From NCBI GenBank assembly GCA_019448385.1, contig JAGTXO010000003.1:310001-374000 (forward strand): 64,000 nucleotides of DNA, in the 5' to 3' direction. The position numbers and the translations under genes were made by a program. The DNA comes from Diacronema lutheri. Lineage: Eukaryota > Haptophyta > Pavlovophyceae > Pavlovales > Pavlovaceae. Below are positions 29,736 through 39,157 of this stretch, piece after piece. The notes beneath the pieces were generated by a model. The model searched no databases. It saw only the letters and a program-made list of their open reading frames with translations, and was not told the DNA's origin. Each line of letters starts with the position of its first letter. The first letter of the stretch is position 1.

Positions 29736-32464
29736 TCAGACATTCAGCTCATCCTCGAGGTGACCGTACTCAAAGGTGAAGTCGGTCTTGATGCGTTGGC
29801 ACCAGCCCGTCTCGTAGTCAAAGTAGATGTACGTGCCTTGCTCGTACTCGTCCGTCGTCACCTTGGGCTCCTCATGCCGCTGGAACCAGGTGAGGTACTT
29901 CTTGTGGTACCGCCTGCATCGTTGGATGGAGGCGCGGCGGCGCGTGAGCGGCGCGCGCGCGGCGAGCACGCGCAGGCGCGCGCAACCCAACGTCGTGCGC
30001 GCGCATGCCATGATTGCCGCTTGAGCTCCTTAGCGGCGAGGTACTGCTGGTACGTGCCCTGCTGGTAGTAGAAGACAAAGAAGAGGGCGTCCGTGTCGAG
30101 CTGCGCAAATGTGGACGGCTGGTCGAAGATGGGCGAGGGCGTCTGCGGGAAGGAGCCAGGCGTGGGGTACGGGTTGCGTGGCACGTACGTCTTCACCCGC
30201 TCCGAGTCGTGCAGCTCCTGTCGAGCCGTCGGTGTGCGACGCGCGCGCGTTGGGGAGGGGAGGGGGGGGGGGGGGGGTGGGGGTGGGGTTATGCGTCAGG
30301 GCGCGCGGGGCGTGCGTCAGGGCGCGCGCGCGTGCTCGCGCGCGCGCCGCGAGGCGGCCGGCGCGCGTCTGCGCGCTCGCATGCGCACCGGGATGTTGCG
30401 CATCGACGCCTGCAGAGCGCGCAGCCGCGCACTCTTGTCGTCGAGCCGGACCGAGCCACCCAACCCGCCCGGCGCGCCGCCCGCGCCGCCGCCCGCCGCC
30501 GCGCTCGCGTCTGCCGCGTCCGTGCACAGGGCGGCGGCGCCGAGGCCGGCAGCGAGCGAGGACGAGCCGCCCACGCCGACTGCCACCGCCTCGTCCGCGC
30601 CGGGCAGCTGCTGCGCCAGCACGTGCCCGGCGCTCGCTGGCCCGACCGGGCCACCCGCCGTCGCCGCCGCTTGCTGCAGGCTTCGCAGCCAGCCACCCAC
30701 GTCCGTACAACCCGCGCTCGAGCCAGCGGCGCCGGCGCCAGCGGACACGCCGCCCGCGAGCAGGGCGGAGAGCGCGCCGCTCTCGTCGCCCGCGCCGCCG
30801 CCGGCCGCAGCCGCGGCCGCGCCGTCGGCGGCTGCCCATTGTCGCTCAGAGCTGACATCGTGCGGGTGTGACGCGCCGGTGAGCGCAGGCGAAGTGTGCG
30901 GGCTAAACTGTGCGCGCGCGCCACCCGCGGAGGCGAGCGCGCCGCTGCGCGCGCCGCCGCCGCCGTCCGCGCAGCTCCCGCCGCGCAGCTGAGAAGCCGC
31001 GCCCGCGGGCGATGGCTGCAACGCTGCGCCCCCACCTCCATGCGGCTGCGCGCCGAGCTGCGGCTGCAGCGCGCCATCGCGCGACGGCATGGCGGGGTGC
31101 GCCGCCGGGCGCAGCGGCACGCCCCACGAGTTGCCCACCGGTGGCGCGGCCGGCGCGCCCGCAGGCCGCGAGCCCGGCTGCACGCCTTCCACGTCCGCGC
31201 CGGCGCGCACGGTCTGCGGCACGGCGGCGGTGGCGCCGGGCTGCGCGCCCGCCTTGCTGCCCTTGGCCTCAGGCTCGGTGCGCTGCGCAGCCACGATCGC
31301 CGCGACCGTCGAGCTCGAGCCGCAGGCCGGCGCGACGGGCGGCCGCGCGGCGGCCGCGCGCGCAACCTGCGCGACCGTCGGCGCGACGCCCGCGGCAACG
31401 ACGGCAGCGGCGGTTGGCGGCGCGGGCCCGCCCGCCTTGACCGGCCGAGCGGGCGGCTGCGCAGCCGGCATCGCGCCCTTCGCTGCGCCCGCCTTCGCCG
31501 CGCCCGCCACGACGGCCGCAGCGGGCAGCGGGAGCGGCTGCTTCGCCGCCGCCGCCGCTTTGGACGTTGCGGGCGTGTCCTTTGCCTCCTTCGGCGCGGC
31601 GAGCTCCGCGGGCTTGGCGGCGGTTTTCTTGGCGGCCTCTTTGGCTGCTGTCTTGGCGACGCGCTCCTCCTTGACCGCCGCCTTCTTGTCTGCGACGCGC
31701 TCGCGCTCCTCGTCGCGCGTGCCGTCGGACGCGTCGGAGCGCGAGTCGTCGGAGTCGTCACGGTCGGGCAGGTCGTCAAGGCCGAGCTCGTCGTAGAGGC
31801 CCTCGTCCTCGTTGAAGTCGGGCTCTTGGTTCGACTCGAGGTAGTACTCCAGCTGCTCCTGAATCGCGTTCACCTGCTCGGGCGCGAGCGTCTCGTTGTC
31901 AATCATTCGGAGGATCTGCTCCATGCGCCGCTCGTGCAGCCGGTGCTTCTCGACCCAGCTCTCGAGCTCGGTCTCGGTCTTGCCACCCTTGGCCGACTTT
32001 TTGCCCTTGTTCGCCGCGATCACCTCAATCTCCGCCTCAAGCGCGTCGATCTGGTCGACGAGCGTCGAGAGTGCGGCGGCGAGCCACTTGCGCGTCTTGT
32101 TGCGCTCCACCTCCTTCGGGTCCTCCTTGCGCGCCTGGCCGAGGCCCTCTTTGGAGAAGGCCTTTGTCTTAAACTCCTTCTCGCAGACTTTGAACCGCTC
32201 CATCTCCGACTCGATCGCCTTTCTCGCGTCCATCAGCGGCCGCTTGTCCTTGATGTCCGACTTTGCGATCCACGTCTTGATGTCGTCGCGGTATCGCTGC
32301 AGCTTCTTGATCTCCTTCTTGAGGTCGCCCTCGTACTTCTCCTTCTGGTTGGCATTGGTCGCAGAGTACACCTTGTTCCAGATCTCGTCGAACAGCTCGA
32401 CGCCCTCCTGCACCTTTTTCAGCGTGCGGTCAATCTCCGACTGCAGCTTGCGTGTCGTCCCCAT
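29736..32464 (-). CDS. CNOT3: CCR4-NOT complex subunit 3 (NOT3/NOT5)
   Basis: Three exons, 32464-30389, 30217-30009 and 29913-29736, give 820 residues. The NOT3 N-terminal coiled coil is unmistakable ([46 protein letters not shown]). A long Ala/Gly/Pro-rich linker follows. The C-terminal NOT box spans exons 1-3: [12 protein letters not shown], then [37 protein letters not shown], and [18 protein letters not shown] to FEYGHLED. It serves mRNA deadenylation and translation-linked decay. The first intron (30218-30388) is GT-AG. The second (29914-30008) fits GC-AG, since a TG|GC donor restores the invariant Trp-Arg pair. Divergent from the TIM23-like gene. Confidence 0.95.
30262..30277 (+). repeat. 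G16 homopolymer in CNOT3 intron 1 (C16 on the sense strand)
   Basis: Sixteen G on the + strand within a wider G-rich block (about 30251-30297). In the transcript it is a C-run 45-60 nt upstream of the 3' splice site. Confidence 0.95.
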
Positions 32465-32613
32465 GGGACCGACCACCCGCCCGGCAGCACAATGGCCGCT
32501 GGGACGAGCCAGCAGTGGTAAAAGCTTGAGGGAGTCCGGGGAAGCTGGAAGGAAGTAAACGCGGAGTGGCACCCCACGTGCTGTGTGGTCGGGTCCTTCG
32601 AGAGAGGGCATCA
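32465..32613. promoter_or_regulatory. 149-bp divergent promoter (CNOT3 / TIM23-like)
   Basis: Start codons at 32464 (-) and 32614 (+). No TATA box or obvious operator motif is visible. Confidence 0.5.
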
Positions 32614-33192
32614 ATGTCGGACGGCAGCCTGCCCGATGCGAGCCGGCCGGTGCTGCCCGGCGTGTCGATCGATCCGCGCGTGGTCGCGCCGATGCTCGGC
32701 CGCTTCGACCAGCCCATGCCGGGCCAGCCCGAGTACCTGCAGGTGCCCGGCTACGGCAACCCGAACGACCCCAACTTTCGCCGCTCATGGGGCGAGCGGC
32801 TCACATACAACTCGGGGCGGATGTACCTGCTCGGGCTCGTGTCTGGAGGTTCGTACGGGCTCTACGAGGGCATGCGCGACTCTCGTGGCCAGATTAGGCG
32901 GCTGCGCATCAACGCGGTGCTCAACGCGACGAGCCGGCACGGGCCGATGCTCGGCAACCAGCTCGGCGTGATCGGGATGACCTTCTCGATGCTCGAGACG
33001 GCCGCGTCGGCGGTGCGCGGCGAGGACGACATGTTCAACCCTATCGGCGCGGCTACGCTCACCGGCGTGCTCTACAAGATGGGGTCGGGCCCGCGCGCGG
33101 CCACGGTCGCCGGTGTGATCGGCGGCGGCCTCGTGGCCGCGGTCACGGTCGCGGGCAAGCAGCTGGGCGGCGCATGGAAGAACTTGCTGTGA
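32614..33192 (+). CDS. Tim17/Tim22/Tim23 family mitochondrial import protein, Tim23-like
   Basis: A 192-residue single-exon protein. The family core is at residues 65-180: GRMYLLGLVSGGSYGLYEGM, NAVLNATSRHGPMLGNQLGV and DMFNPIGAATLTGVLYKMG, followed by GVIGGGLVAAVT. It has four Gly-rich hydrophobic segments, the hallmark of the inner-membrane translocase channel. The hydrophilic N-terminus (about 60 residues, with PGYGNPNDPNF) fits Tim23 better than Tim17 or Tim22. Its role would be preprotein import across the mitochondrial inner membrane. Confidence 0.85.
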   Translation: MSDGSLPDASRPVLPGVSIDPRVVAPMLGRFDQPMPGQPEYLQVPGYGNPNDPNFRRSWGERLTYNSGRMYLLGLVSGGSYGLYEGMRDSRGQIRRLRINAVLNATSRHGPMLGNQLGVIGMTFSMLETAASAVRGEDDMFNPIGAATLTGVLYKMGSGPRAATVAGVIGGGLVAAVTVAGKQLGGAWKNLL

Positions 33193-33454
33193 GCAAGCTT
33201 TTGCGCGGCACGCGTGCCGCTGCTTTGCGCGCAGCAGAGCCAAGCGTCTCATTCGGAACATTTCGTCTTGCGCCAAAGGGCGATGGGCGTGGCGAGGTGA
33301 TGCGCGGCCAACGTGCCAAAGGGCGAGGGACTTGGCACTCTATCAATTCTGTGTTGAACAGTTGCACGCCGAGCGGGACCGGTTCAATGGTCAAGCCGCT
33401 CAAGGGTCACAGGATGGAGGTGGGACTCACCAGGGAGGGAGCCAGAGTGTCCTT

Positions 33455-33785
33455 TGCCGAACCGCTGGCGCACGGGGAAGAGCGGCGGATCGTGGCGAGA
33501 GGAGCGACGGCACGTGTGCACATCGTCGGTTGAGCGCAGAGGAGCGCGAAGAATGCCAGGCACGTCGCTGCGTGCGCCGGCGAAGAATGCCAGGCACGTG
33601 GCTGCGTGCGCCGGGATGGCCATCGCCACGCCGAGATGCAGAACTCGCCGGCGACGAACTCGATTGGGTGCACGTTGATCGCGCCGCACAAGCTTCGGAT
33701 TGGCACGGTCCAACGGTGGCTGTGCATGTGTGGACCAGGGGATGTGGAGGCCACGCACGTGCAGCGAGCAACACAAAGCGCGCAC
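33455..33785 (-). pseudogene. relic of the fatty-acid-hydroxylase gene found at 40917-41603
   Basis: The minus strand matches the central part of the hydroxylase gene: gcgatcaacgtgcaccca recurs with one change, followed by a long nearly identical stretch encoding LGVAMAIPAHAAT. Translated pieces lie in different frames (AINVHPIEFVAGEF; HLGVAMAIPAHAATCLAFFA). The histidine boxes HKHHH and HDMHH are lost or scrambled, and there is a 34-bp internal duplication. It is a partial inverted copy about 7 kb from its intact relative. It is not expected to encode protein. Confidence 0.8.
33547..33614. repeat. 34-bp tandem duplication inside the hydroxylase relic
   Basis: cgaagaatgccaggcacgt begins at 33547 and again at 33581. 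The units differ by one base. Confidence 0.9.
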
Positions 33786-33817
33786 GCCCAGGCGGCAGGC
33801 TCGCACGCTCGCAGAGC

Positions 33818-34114
33818 TCAGCGAACGGCCACGTGCTCGCCCATGTGCTCATCGCCACTGTTCCAAGGTCGGTGCGGGTACTGTGCCAGCAGTGCAGAGT
33901 GCGGAGTGCACGTGCGCATGCCCGTATGTTCATCGAAGCACGGGCTGCCGCCCGTGTACATCGTGCCGACGGGACCACCGTACATGTTCAGCTTATGACC
34001 GCGCAGCCACGCATCCACGCGCCGCTCCTCCGCCGGCGGGAACGTGAATTCGACCAGGGCGGTCTCGGTGTGGTGGGCGTCCACGTCGAAGAAGGCGCGA
34101 TGGCTGGCCGCCAT
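33818..34114 (-). other. short unassigned open frame, probable gene relic
   Basis: Ninety-eight codons with conserved-looking composition unlike random frames here (AFFDVDAHHTETALVEFTF; NMYGGPVGTMYTGGSPCFDE). No start context or partner exon was found, and the hydroxylase relic follows immediately. I cannot name the family. It may be the end of another broken gene. Confidence 0.3.
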
Positions 34115-34268
34115 CCCGCGAAAAGTGGGCGGATTGAGTTCCTATCGGCCTCTTGACTGCGAGTCTGCGCAGTGAATGTCGTCACATTTTCGCCAAGATG
34201 AGCGGCCGGCTCGATCCGGCCAGTGAACGCAGTCTCGCCGCGTCGACCCGCGCGGTGGGCGCGCTGCC

Positions 34269-35141
34269 TCACCTTCGGGGCGAGGCCATGCCAGCCTCGA
34301 CGTCCGCTGACATCACGGCGAGCGCGTCCGGCCCAGCCTCGCGCGAGAGCATAGGCATCTGCTCGGGGAGGAGCGCGCGCGATGAGGCCGACCGGCCTCC
34401 GGGCTGGCACGGCTCGCGGAGCGAAACGGTCACGTCCAAGCCAAAGTTGCCAAGCCACGCGACGAGGCGCATCGACTTGCCGCTCGCGTGCACGCCCGCT
34501 TTGACGGTCGCGCCGACGCCCAGCCCCGACGCGAGCGTGCCCTCCACGCCGAGCATGTGGTACCCCGCCCTGTCCGGCAGGCCCACGAAAATCCCCGCCG
34601 TCGCGCCGAGGCCGACATACGCAAGCACGACGCCCGCAACCTCGTGCGCGTCGTCCCTGACGGAGATGCCAGTCACGCGCAGCACGAGCGCGAGGAGGCG
34701 GGGCACGAGGGGCAAGACCGTATCGAGTACAGGCACGCGGTCCGTCGCGTGCACCGACTCGAGAAACTCCTCGAGCGAGCTGCCGAGCCCCGCGTACGAG
34801 AGATATAGGCACGCCCACGCCTCGACGGCGAACCCCTCGCGCAGGTCGCGCACGCCCGCGACGGCGTAGAAGGCGCCGCCTTGGAAGCCAAAGGAGAACT
34901 TGGGCTTAATGCGCAAGCCCTTGTAGCCCCACTCACACGGCCCAAAGTGCAGCCGCACCTTTCGCCGCTGGTCGCTCAACACGGATCGGGGCGCGTCATC
35001 CTCGTCGAGCATGCTGCCGTGATCGTGGTCACTGACCGACATTGAGCGCGCGAGCATAATACGGCGAGCGCGCTTCTCGCGCTGCTCGCGTAGCTCGTCG
35101 CGAGCTCGATCAGCGGCGCACAGCTGCTGGAAACAGCGCAT
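34269..35141 (-). CDS. unknown protein with Gly-rich hydrophobic core
   Basis: A 290-residue protein from the ATG at 35141. Residues 1-60 are hydrophilic and Arg-rich. The core (residues 65-250) alternates small and hydrophobic residues: VRLHFGPCEWGYKGLRI, FQGGAFYAVAGVRDLREGFA, LAYVGLGATAGIFVGLP and ASGLGVGATVKAGVHASG. This could be beta-rich or membrane-associated rather than ordinary transmembrane helices. The frame is long, and codon use and conserved aromatic/Gly spacing look like a real gene. No known domain recognised. It lies between the relic region and a decayed TPR gene. Confidence 0.55.
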   Translation of the reverse strand: MRCFQQLCAADRARDELREQREKRARRIMLARSMSVSDHDHGSMLDEDDAPRSVLSDQRRKVRLHFGPCEWGYKGLRIKPKFSFGFQGGAFYAVAGVRDLREGFAVEAWACLYLSYAGLGSSLEEFLESVHATDRVPVLDTVLPLVPRLLALVLRVTGISVRDDAHEVAGVVLAYVGLGATAGIFVGLPDRAGYHMLGVEGTLASGLGVGATVKAGVHASGKSMRLVAWLGNFGLDVTVSLREPCQPGGRSASSRALLPEQMPMLSREAGPDALAVMSADVEAGMASPRR

Positions 35142-36392
35142 TCGCCTCAAGCGCCGATGCGCACCGGCAGGCAGCGGGCGGACTCGCTCCGATTTTGTAG
35201 GGCCGTTGGTAGCGTCGAGTGGCAGTCAGAACTTTGACTCTCAGTCAAAGTCGAGGTCGCCTCACGGCGGGCGGGGCGTGGGCGCGGCGGCGCGCAGCGC
35301 GTCGAGCGCGCTCTCGAGTTGGGCGATTGCGACGTGGCTTCTCGCGAGGCCATGCACGCCGATCAGCGCGGCGTGCGCCTCGCTGACGAGCGCCTCGCCG
35401 GCTCGCACCGTCGTCGGCAGCGCCATCTGCACGAGGCCGAGGTTGCCGCGCGCGAGCTCGGTCCGCCGGCGTCGCTCGCCGAGCGCGCCGCACAGCAGCT
35501 CGACGGCGCGCGTGGCGAGCGGCTTGGCCTCGCGCAGCGCGGCGGCGTCGCCGCGAGTCAGAAGGACGAGCGCGAGGCCGTCGAGCACGTCCGCCACGTT
35601 CTCGCCCTCCGCGCTCTCGCCGAGTGCCGCGGCCGCGGCCATCGTCGCAACGACGCGCCTCGCCAGCAGATCCGCCTCGCTGAGCTCGCCCTTGCGCACG
35701 AGCACGGCCACGAGCATCGCGCGTGCGGAAACGACGCTCAGCTCCGAAGTGGGCGGGGCGGGAGAGGCGGGCGAGGCGGTCGTGGGCGGTGCGCTCGACG
35801 CCGCGCGCGGCGAGCCGCACGACGACATGCGCTCGGTGCTCGGCGGCGCCGGCGGCGCTTTGCCGGCCGACGGCGAGCCAGCGAGCGGGAAGCCGTTCAA
35901 CGCGCGCGCGTGCGAGCCGTCGGCTGGCCCGGCGGCGTCCGGCGTGAGCGGCGAGCGCGGCGAGAAATTGCTGCGGCCCGGCGCGCCAGCGCACGCCTCA
36001 CGCGTCGCGATCGCCGCGCGGATCAGCCGCTCTGCCTCGTCAAGCTGGCCGAGCCCGAGCGCCATGCCCGCGACGAGCTCGCGCGCCCCGAGCGTGAGCG
36101 TGTGCGCACGGCCGTGCGCGCGCTCGAGGCCGTCGAGCTGCTGGCACGCGAGCGTCCTTGCGAGCACGCGCGCGAGCACGCCCACCGACTCGAGTGTCGA
36201 CGGGGGATTGTTGCCGAGAAGCTGCGCCGCGCGCTTGGCCGCGACCATCCGCGCCATCAGCGCCTCCACCTCGGCGATTGAGCCGCGCTCACTGACGAGC
36301 ACGCCCATGTTGTGCAGCGAGCGCAGCGTGTCGAGGTGCGTCTCGCCCAGCCTCGCCAGCCCCCGGTCGAGCACGTGCCTGTAGTGTGCCTC

Positions 36393-36416
36393 GGGGGGGG
36401 GGGGGGGGGGGGGGGG
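36393..36416 (+). repeat. G24 homopolymer (C24 on the TPR-gene sense strand)
   Basis: Twenty-four consecutive G. On the minus strand the run is followed within 15 nt by CACTACAG, a possible 3' splice site. Confidence 0.95.
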
Positions 36417-36724
36417 CAGTGCGCGCGATCCCTAAACAGGATTGCGAGGTTCTCGACCGACGTGAGCGTGGACGGGTCGTGCTTGCCGAGGCGCGCCTCC
36501 TTGCCGCTGACCGCGCGCCGGTACAACTCCGCGCAGTGCGCGCGCCCGCGCGCGCGCGGCAGCACGGCGAAATTGTTCGCCGACTTGAGCGTCTCGGGGT
36601 CCTTCTCGCGCGAGCAGCTCGCGTCGGAAGAGCGTCTTGGCCTCGTCGAGCAGGCCCTGCCCGCGGAGCAGCACGGCGAGCTTGCGCCGCCAATCTCTTC
36701 CTCGCTCGCGCGCTTGCGCGCGTT

Positions 36725-36846
36725 CACTGCTGCGCAGCCGCACTGAGCAAGCCAAGTGCGCAGCCGCTCAGCAGCCGCGCTGGGCAAGCCAAGTGCGCAG
36801 CCGCTCAGCAGCCGCACGGGAAAGCGAACTGCGCAGCCGCTCACAA
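36725..36846. repeat. 37-bp tandem repeat in the TPR pseudogene
   Basis: gcaagccaagtgcgcagccg begins at 36747 and 36784, and a diverged third unit follows at about 36821. In the gene's sense it encodes repeated AAERLRTWLAQ-like segments. Confidence 0.8.
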
Positions 36847-37796
36847 GCACGTTGAGCGCGTGGAGGCCGGCGCCCTCCTGCACTGCGCGAAAGATTGAGG
36901 TGCGGTCGGAGGCGGGCGACGCTTCCGACTTTTGCACGTCGATCCGCGAGAGGTACGCGGCGATCGACTCGGAAGTCGTCCTGCAGCGCGAGCTCGAACG
37001 CGCGCGCGGCCGAGCGCGGCATTTGCACGAGCAGTAGCGCGCCGGCAGCAAACATGGCGTGCAGTTCGAAGAGGCACCAGCAACGCGTGAGCGGCAGCGG
37101 AGCGTGCCACGGCGCGAGCACGAGAAGATGGCCGCGACGCCCACGTCGGCGGCGGTGCCGACGAGCTCGGCGGCGCCGCCAAGGGCTGCACCCGCCAACG
37201 CGTCCACTTAGGAGGAGCGCGCCACGGCCGTCGCCGGCCAAACAAACTCGAAGCACAAGTCGTCCGTCGTGAGCGCCTTGCCCGCCGCGCGCCGAGTGGG
37301 CGGCTGTTCCCACGTGCGGTGCGCGCGCGCCGGGCCCGATCGCGCGGCGAGCTCGACCACCTTGTCGCGCAGCGCGCGCAGCAGCGAGAGGCGCATGCCG
37401 AGGCGCGAGAGCTCGTTGACGGCGTGTCGCGGGGTCGTGCCGGCGCTTGCCATGAATGTGAGCCCTTCTGCCCCTCGCGGCGTCAGCGCGCTGGCCGAGC
37501 TCGGCGCGCTCATCGGGCGGGCCCGTGCCCTTGGTCCGGTCCACGAGAGTCGCAACCGTTTGCGCGGGAATTGAAGTCGGGCTGTCACACTGAGCGATGC
37601 CTGCCCCCGTCCCCGACCCTGGCGGTCACAACACGTGCGCCACCCCGGCGCATGTAGCCGCACCACCGGCCCCCTTAAGTGACCGCATGAAAGAGCCCGA
37701 ATACAAACCACAGTCCTGGCTCCTTGGGCCTTGCGCACCCACGGCCTGCCCGGCTCGGCCGGGTGAACCCGCGTCGGGCGGGCTGCTGCATCCTGC

Positions 37797-39098
37797 CTAC
37801 TCGAGTCGGTCGAGCAGCTTGGCGTAGTTGGCGGCCATCGCGTCGTAGATGGACGCTGCGAGGCGGGTGCGCCGCTCGTCCTTGGGCAGCCCATCCACTT
37901 GCCGCATATCCACCTCGGCGCCAAGAGCAATCCCGACGCCCTTCCGTCTCAAGATGCGCGCCTGCGCGCCGATGTGTGCGCGAAAACGCACGCGGCCGAG
38001 GTTTTTGGGGTGGGCCGAGGGTAGGCCGCGCGCGGGGGCAAGCCGGCCGGTGAGTCGATGCTCCTCGCAACGCGAGAGCCGCGCGGCTCGCACCTCTCCG
38101 ACCTGCCCGCCAATCTCGTTCGGCGGCGGTGTGATTGGGTAGGTGTACATAGCGAGCGGGTAGTAGTGCGTCACGCGCCCGCTCGCCTTTGCGGCCTGCG
38201 CGCCGAGCAGCCGGAACATGTCAATGTTCTTCGGGTCGAAGGGCGCGGGCACCACTTTACCTCCAGAGTCCGCGGTGGGCCGGTCGCGCCCGCCGCTCGG
38301 CGCAATCCAGACGCACTTGCCGCCCTCGGCGAGCAGCTCGCCGAGCACGCGCATCGCGCGCTGGTTGTGCTGCTTCTTCTGCTCGGTCTGCTCGGGCGGG
38401 TTCTCGATGTGCCGCTTCGAGAAGATGCAGAGAAGGTTTCGGCCCATGCTCATCGGCGCGGCCATCGGGTCAGTCGTTACGCGGTCGCCCGCGACGGAGA
38501 TCATGTTCGGGACGAGTGTCGGGTAGTCGGCGTCGAGCAAGAGCGAGAGCACGGTTGGGTCGGGCTCGATCTGGTGGTTGGCGAAGAGCACGACGTTGTC
38601 GCCCGCCGCCAGTTGGTTGACCACCTGCTTGATCATATCCTCGCCCAGCACGGCCGAGCGGCTGAGGTCGACCATCGGCGCGAAGAAGCGCTTGCCAAAC
38701 TCGTAAAAGTCGAACGGCGCGCGGACGGACTCGTGGAAGGGTGGGAACGCGTACGGCTTCTGCACCTGGTCGATGGCGAGCTTGATATACGTCGCCAAAT
38801 ACTCGTCAGCCGCTTTGGGCTCGAGATCCGCAAGCTCCGCGCACGCCGCGTACTGCCCCTGCAGGCCCTTCACGACGTCGACAAAGCCGCGCGGCGCGGC
38901 CTTTGACGCCTCAAGCATGTGCACAAGGCCCGCCACCTTGGAGGACTCGGTGGCAGACGACATGCACGTTCGGCCACGCGGCGCCACGCCCAGCCCGTGC
39001 GGCGCGCGCACGGCGCTCCGTGCCACGGTGGTGGTGGCAAGGAGCGCGCTCGTGAGCCATGGAATCATTTTTGCCACCATTTTTGATCCCCGATCCAT
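37797..39098 (-). CDS. plastid glycerol-3-phosphate 1-O-acyltransferase (soluble, ATS1 type)
   Basis: Exons 39098-38094 and 37940-37797 join in phase 0 (GAG|GTGCGA; GGAAG|GGCGTC), giving 382 residues. The 153-bp intron is stop-free and in frame, so unspliced models look open. The N-terminus (MIPWLTSALLATTTVARSAV, then an Arg-rich stretch) is a plastid leader. The catalytic block I has the H-x4-D motif in NHQIEPDPTVL. Further family segments are YYPLAMYTYPITPPP, ICVWIAP-like CVWIAPSGGRDRP, PFDFYEFGKRFFAPM and the closing GVGIALGAEVDM. It makes lysophosphatidate in the plastid and feeds glycerolipid synthesis downstream of the fatty-acid enzymes such as the enoyl reductase at 27 kb. Confidence 0.9.
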   Translation of the reverse strand: MDRGSKMVAKMIPWLTSALLATTTVARSAVRAPHGLGVAPRGRTCMSSATESSKVAGLVHMLEASKAAPRGFVDVVKGLQGQYAACAELADLEPKAADEYLATYIKLAIDQVQKPYAFPPFHESVRAPFDFYEFGKRFFAPMVDLSRSAVLGEDMIKQVVNQLAAGDNVVLFANHQIEPDPTVLSLLLDADYPTLVPNMISVAGDRVTTDPMAAPMSMGRNLLCIFSKRHIENPPEQTEQKKQHNQRAMRVLGELLAEGGKCVWIAPSGGRDRPTADSGGKVVPAPFDPKNIDMFRLLGAQAAKASGRVTHYYPLAMYTYPITPPPNEIGGQVGEVRAARLSRCEEHRLTGRLAPARGLPSAHPKNLGRVRFRAHIGAQARILRRKGVGIALGAEVDMRQVDGLPKDERRTRLAASIYDAMAANYAKLLDRLE

Positions 39099-39157
39099 TT
39101 CACGTGTCCCCCCCGTGCGACCGGTTCAGCTCGGGTGTCCTCACTCCTCATCAGTCC

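Larger units (their letters stand above)
35262..37513 (-). pseudogene. kinesin-light-chain-like TPR gene, probably decayed
   Basis: Pieces in the right order but different frames. The N-terminus near 37513-37208 has TTDDLCFEFVWP. A truncated algal-family core at about 37130 has LAPWHAPLPLTRCWCLFELH, normally preceded by an FVSHAW block that is missing here. ESIAAYLSRIDVQKSEAS and GAGLHALNVLVSG follow at about 36860-36960. TPRs include RGQGLLDEAKTLFRRELL, DPETLKSANNFAVL and DPSTLTSVENLAILFRD. A long intact frame, 36374-35262, carries LGETHLDTLRSLHNMGVL and further TPR-like helices. Several frame changes and the internal gap argue for a pseudogene. If some are introns, the 3' TPR part could still be expressed. 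Confidence 0.55.
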
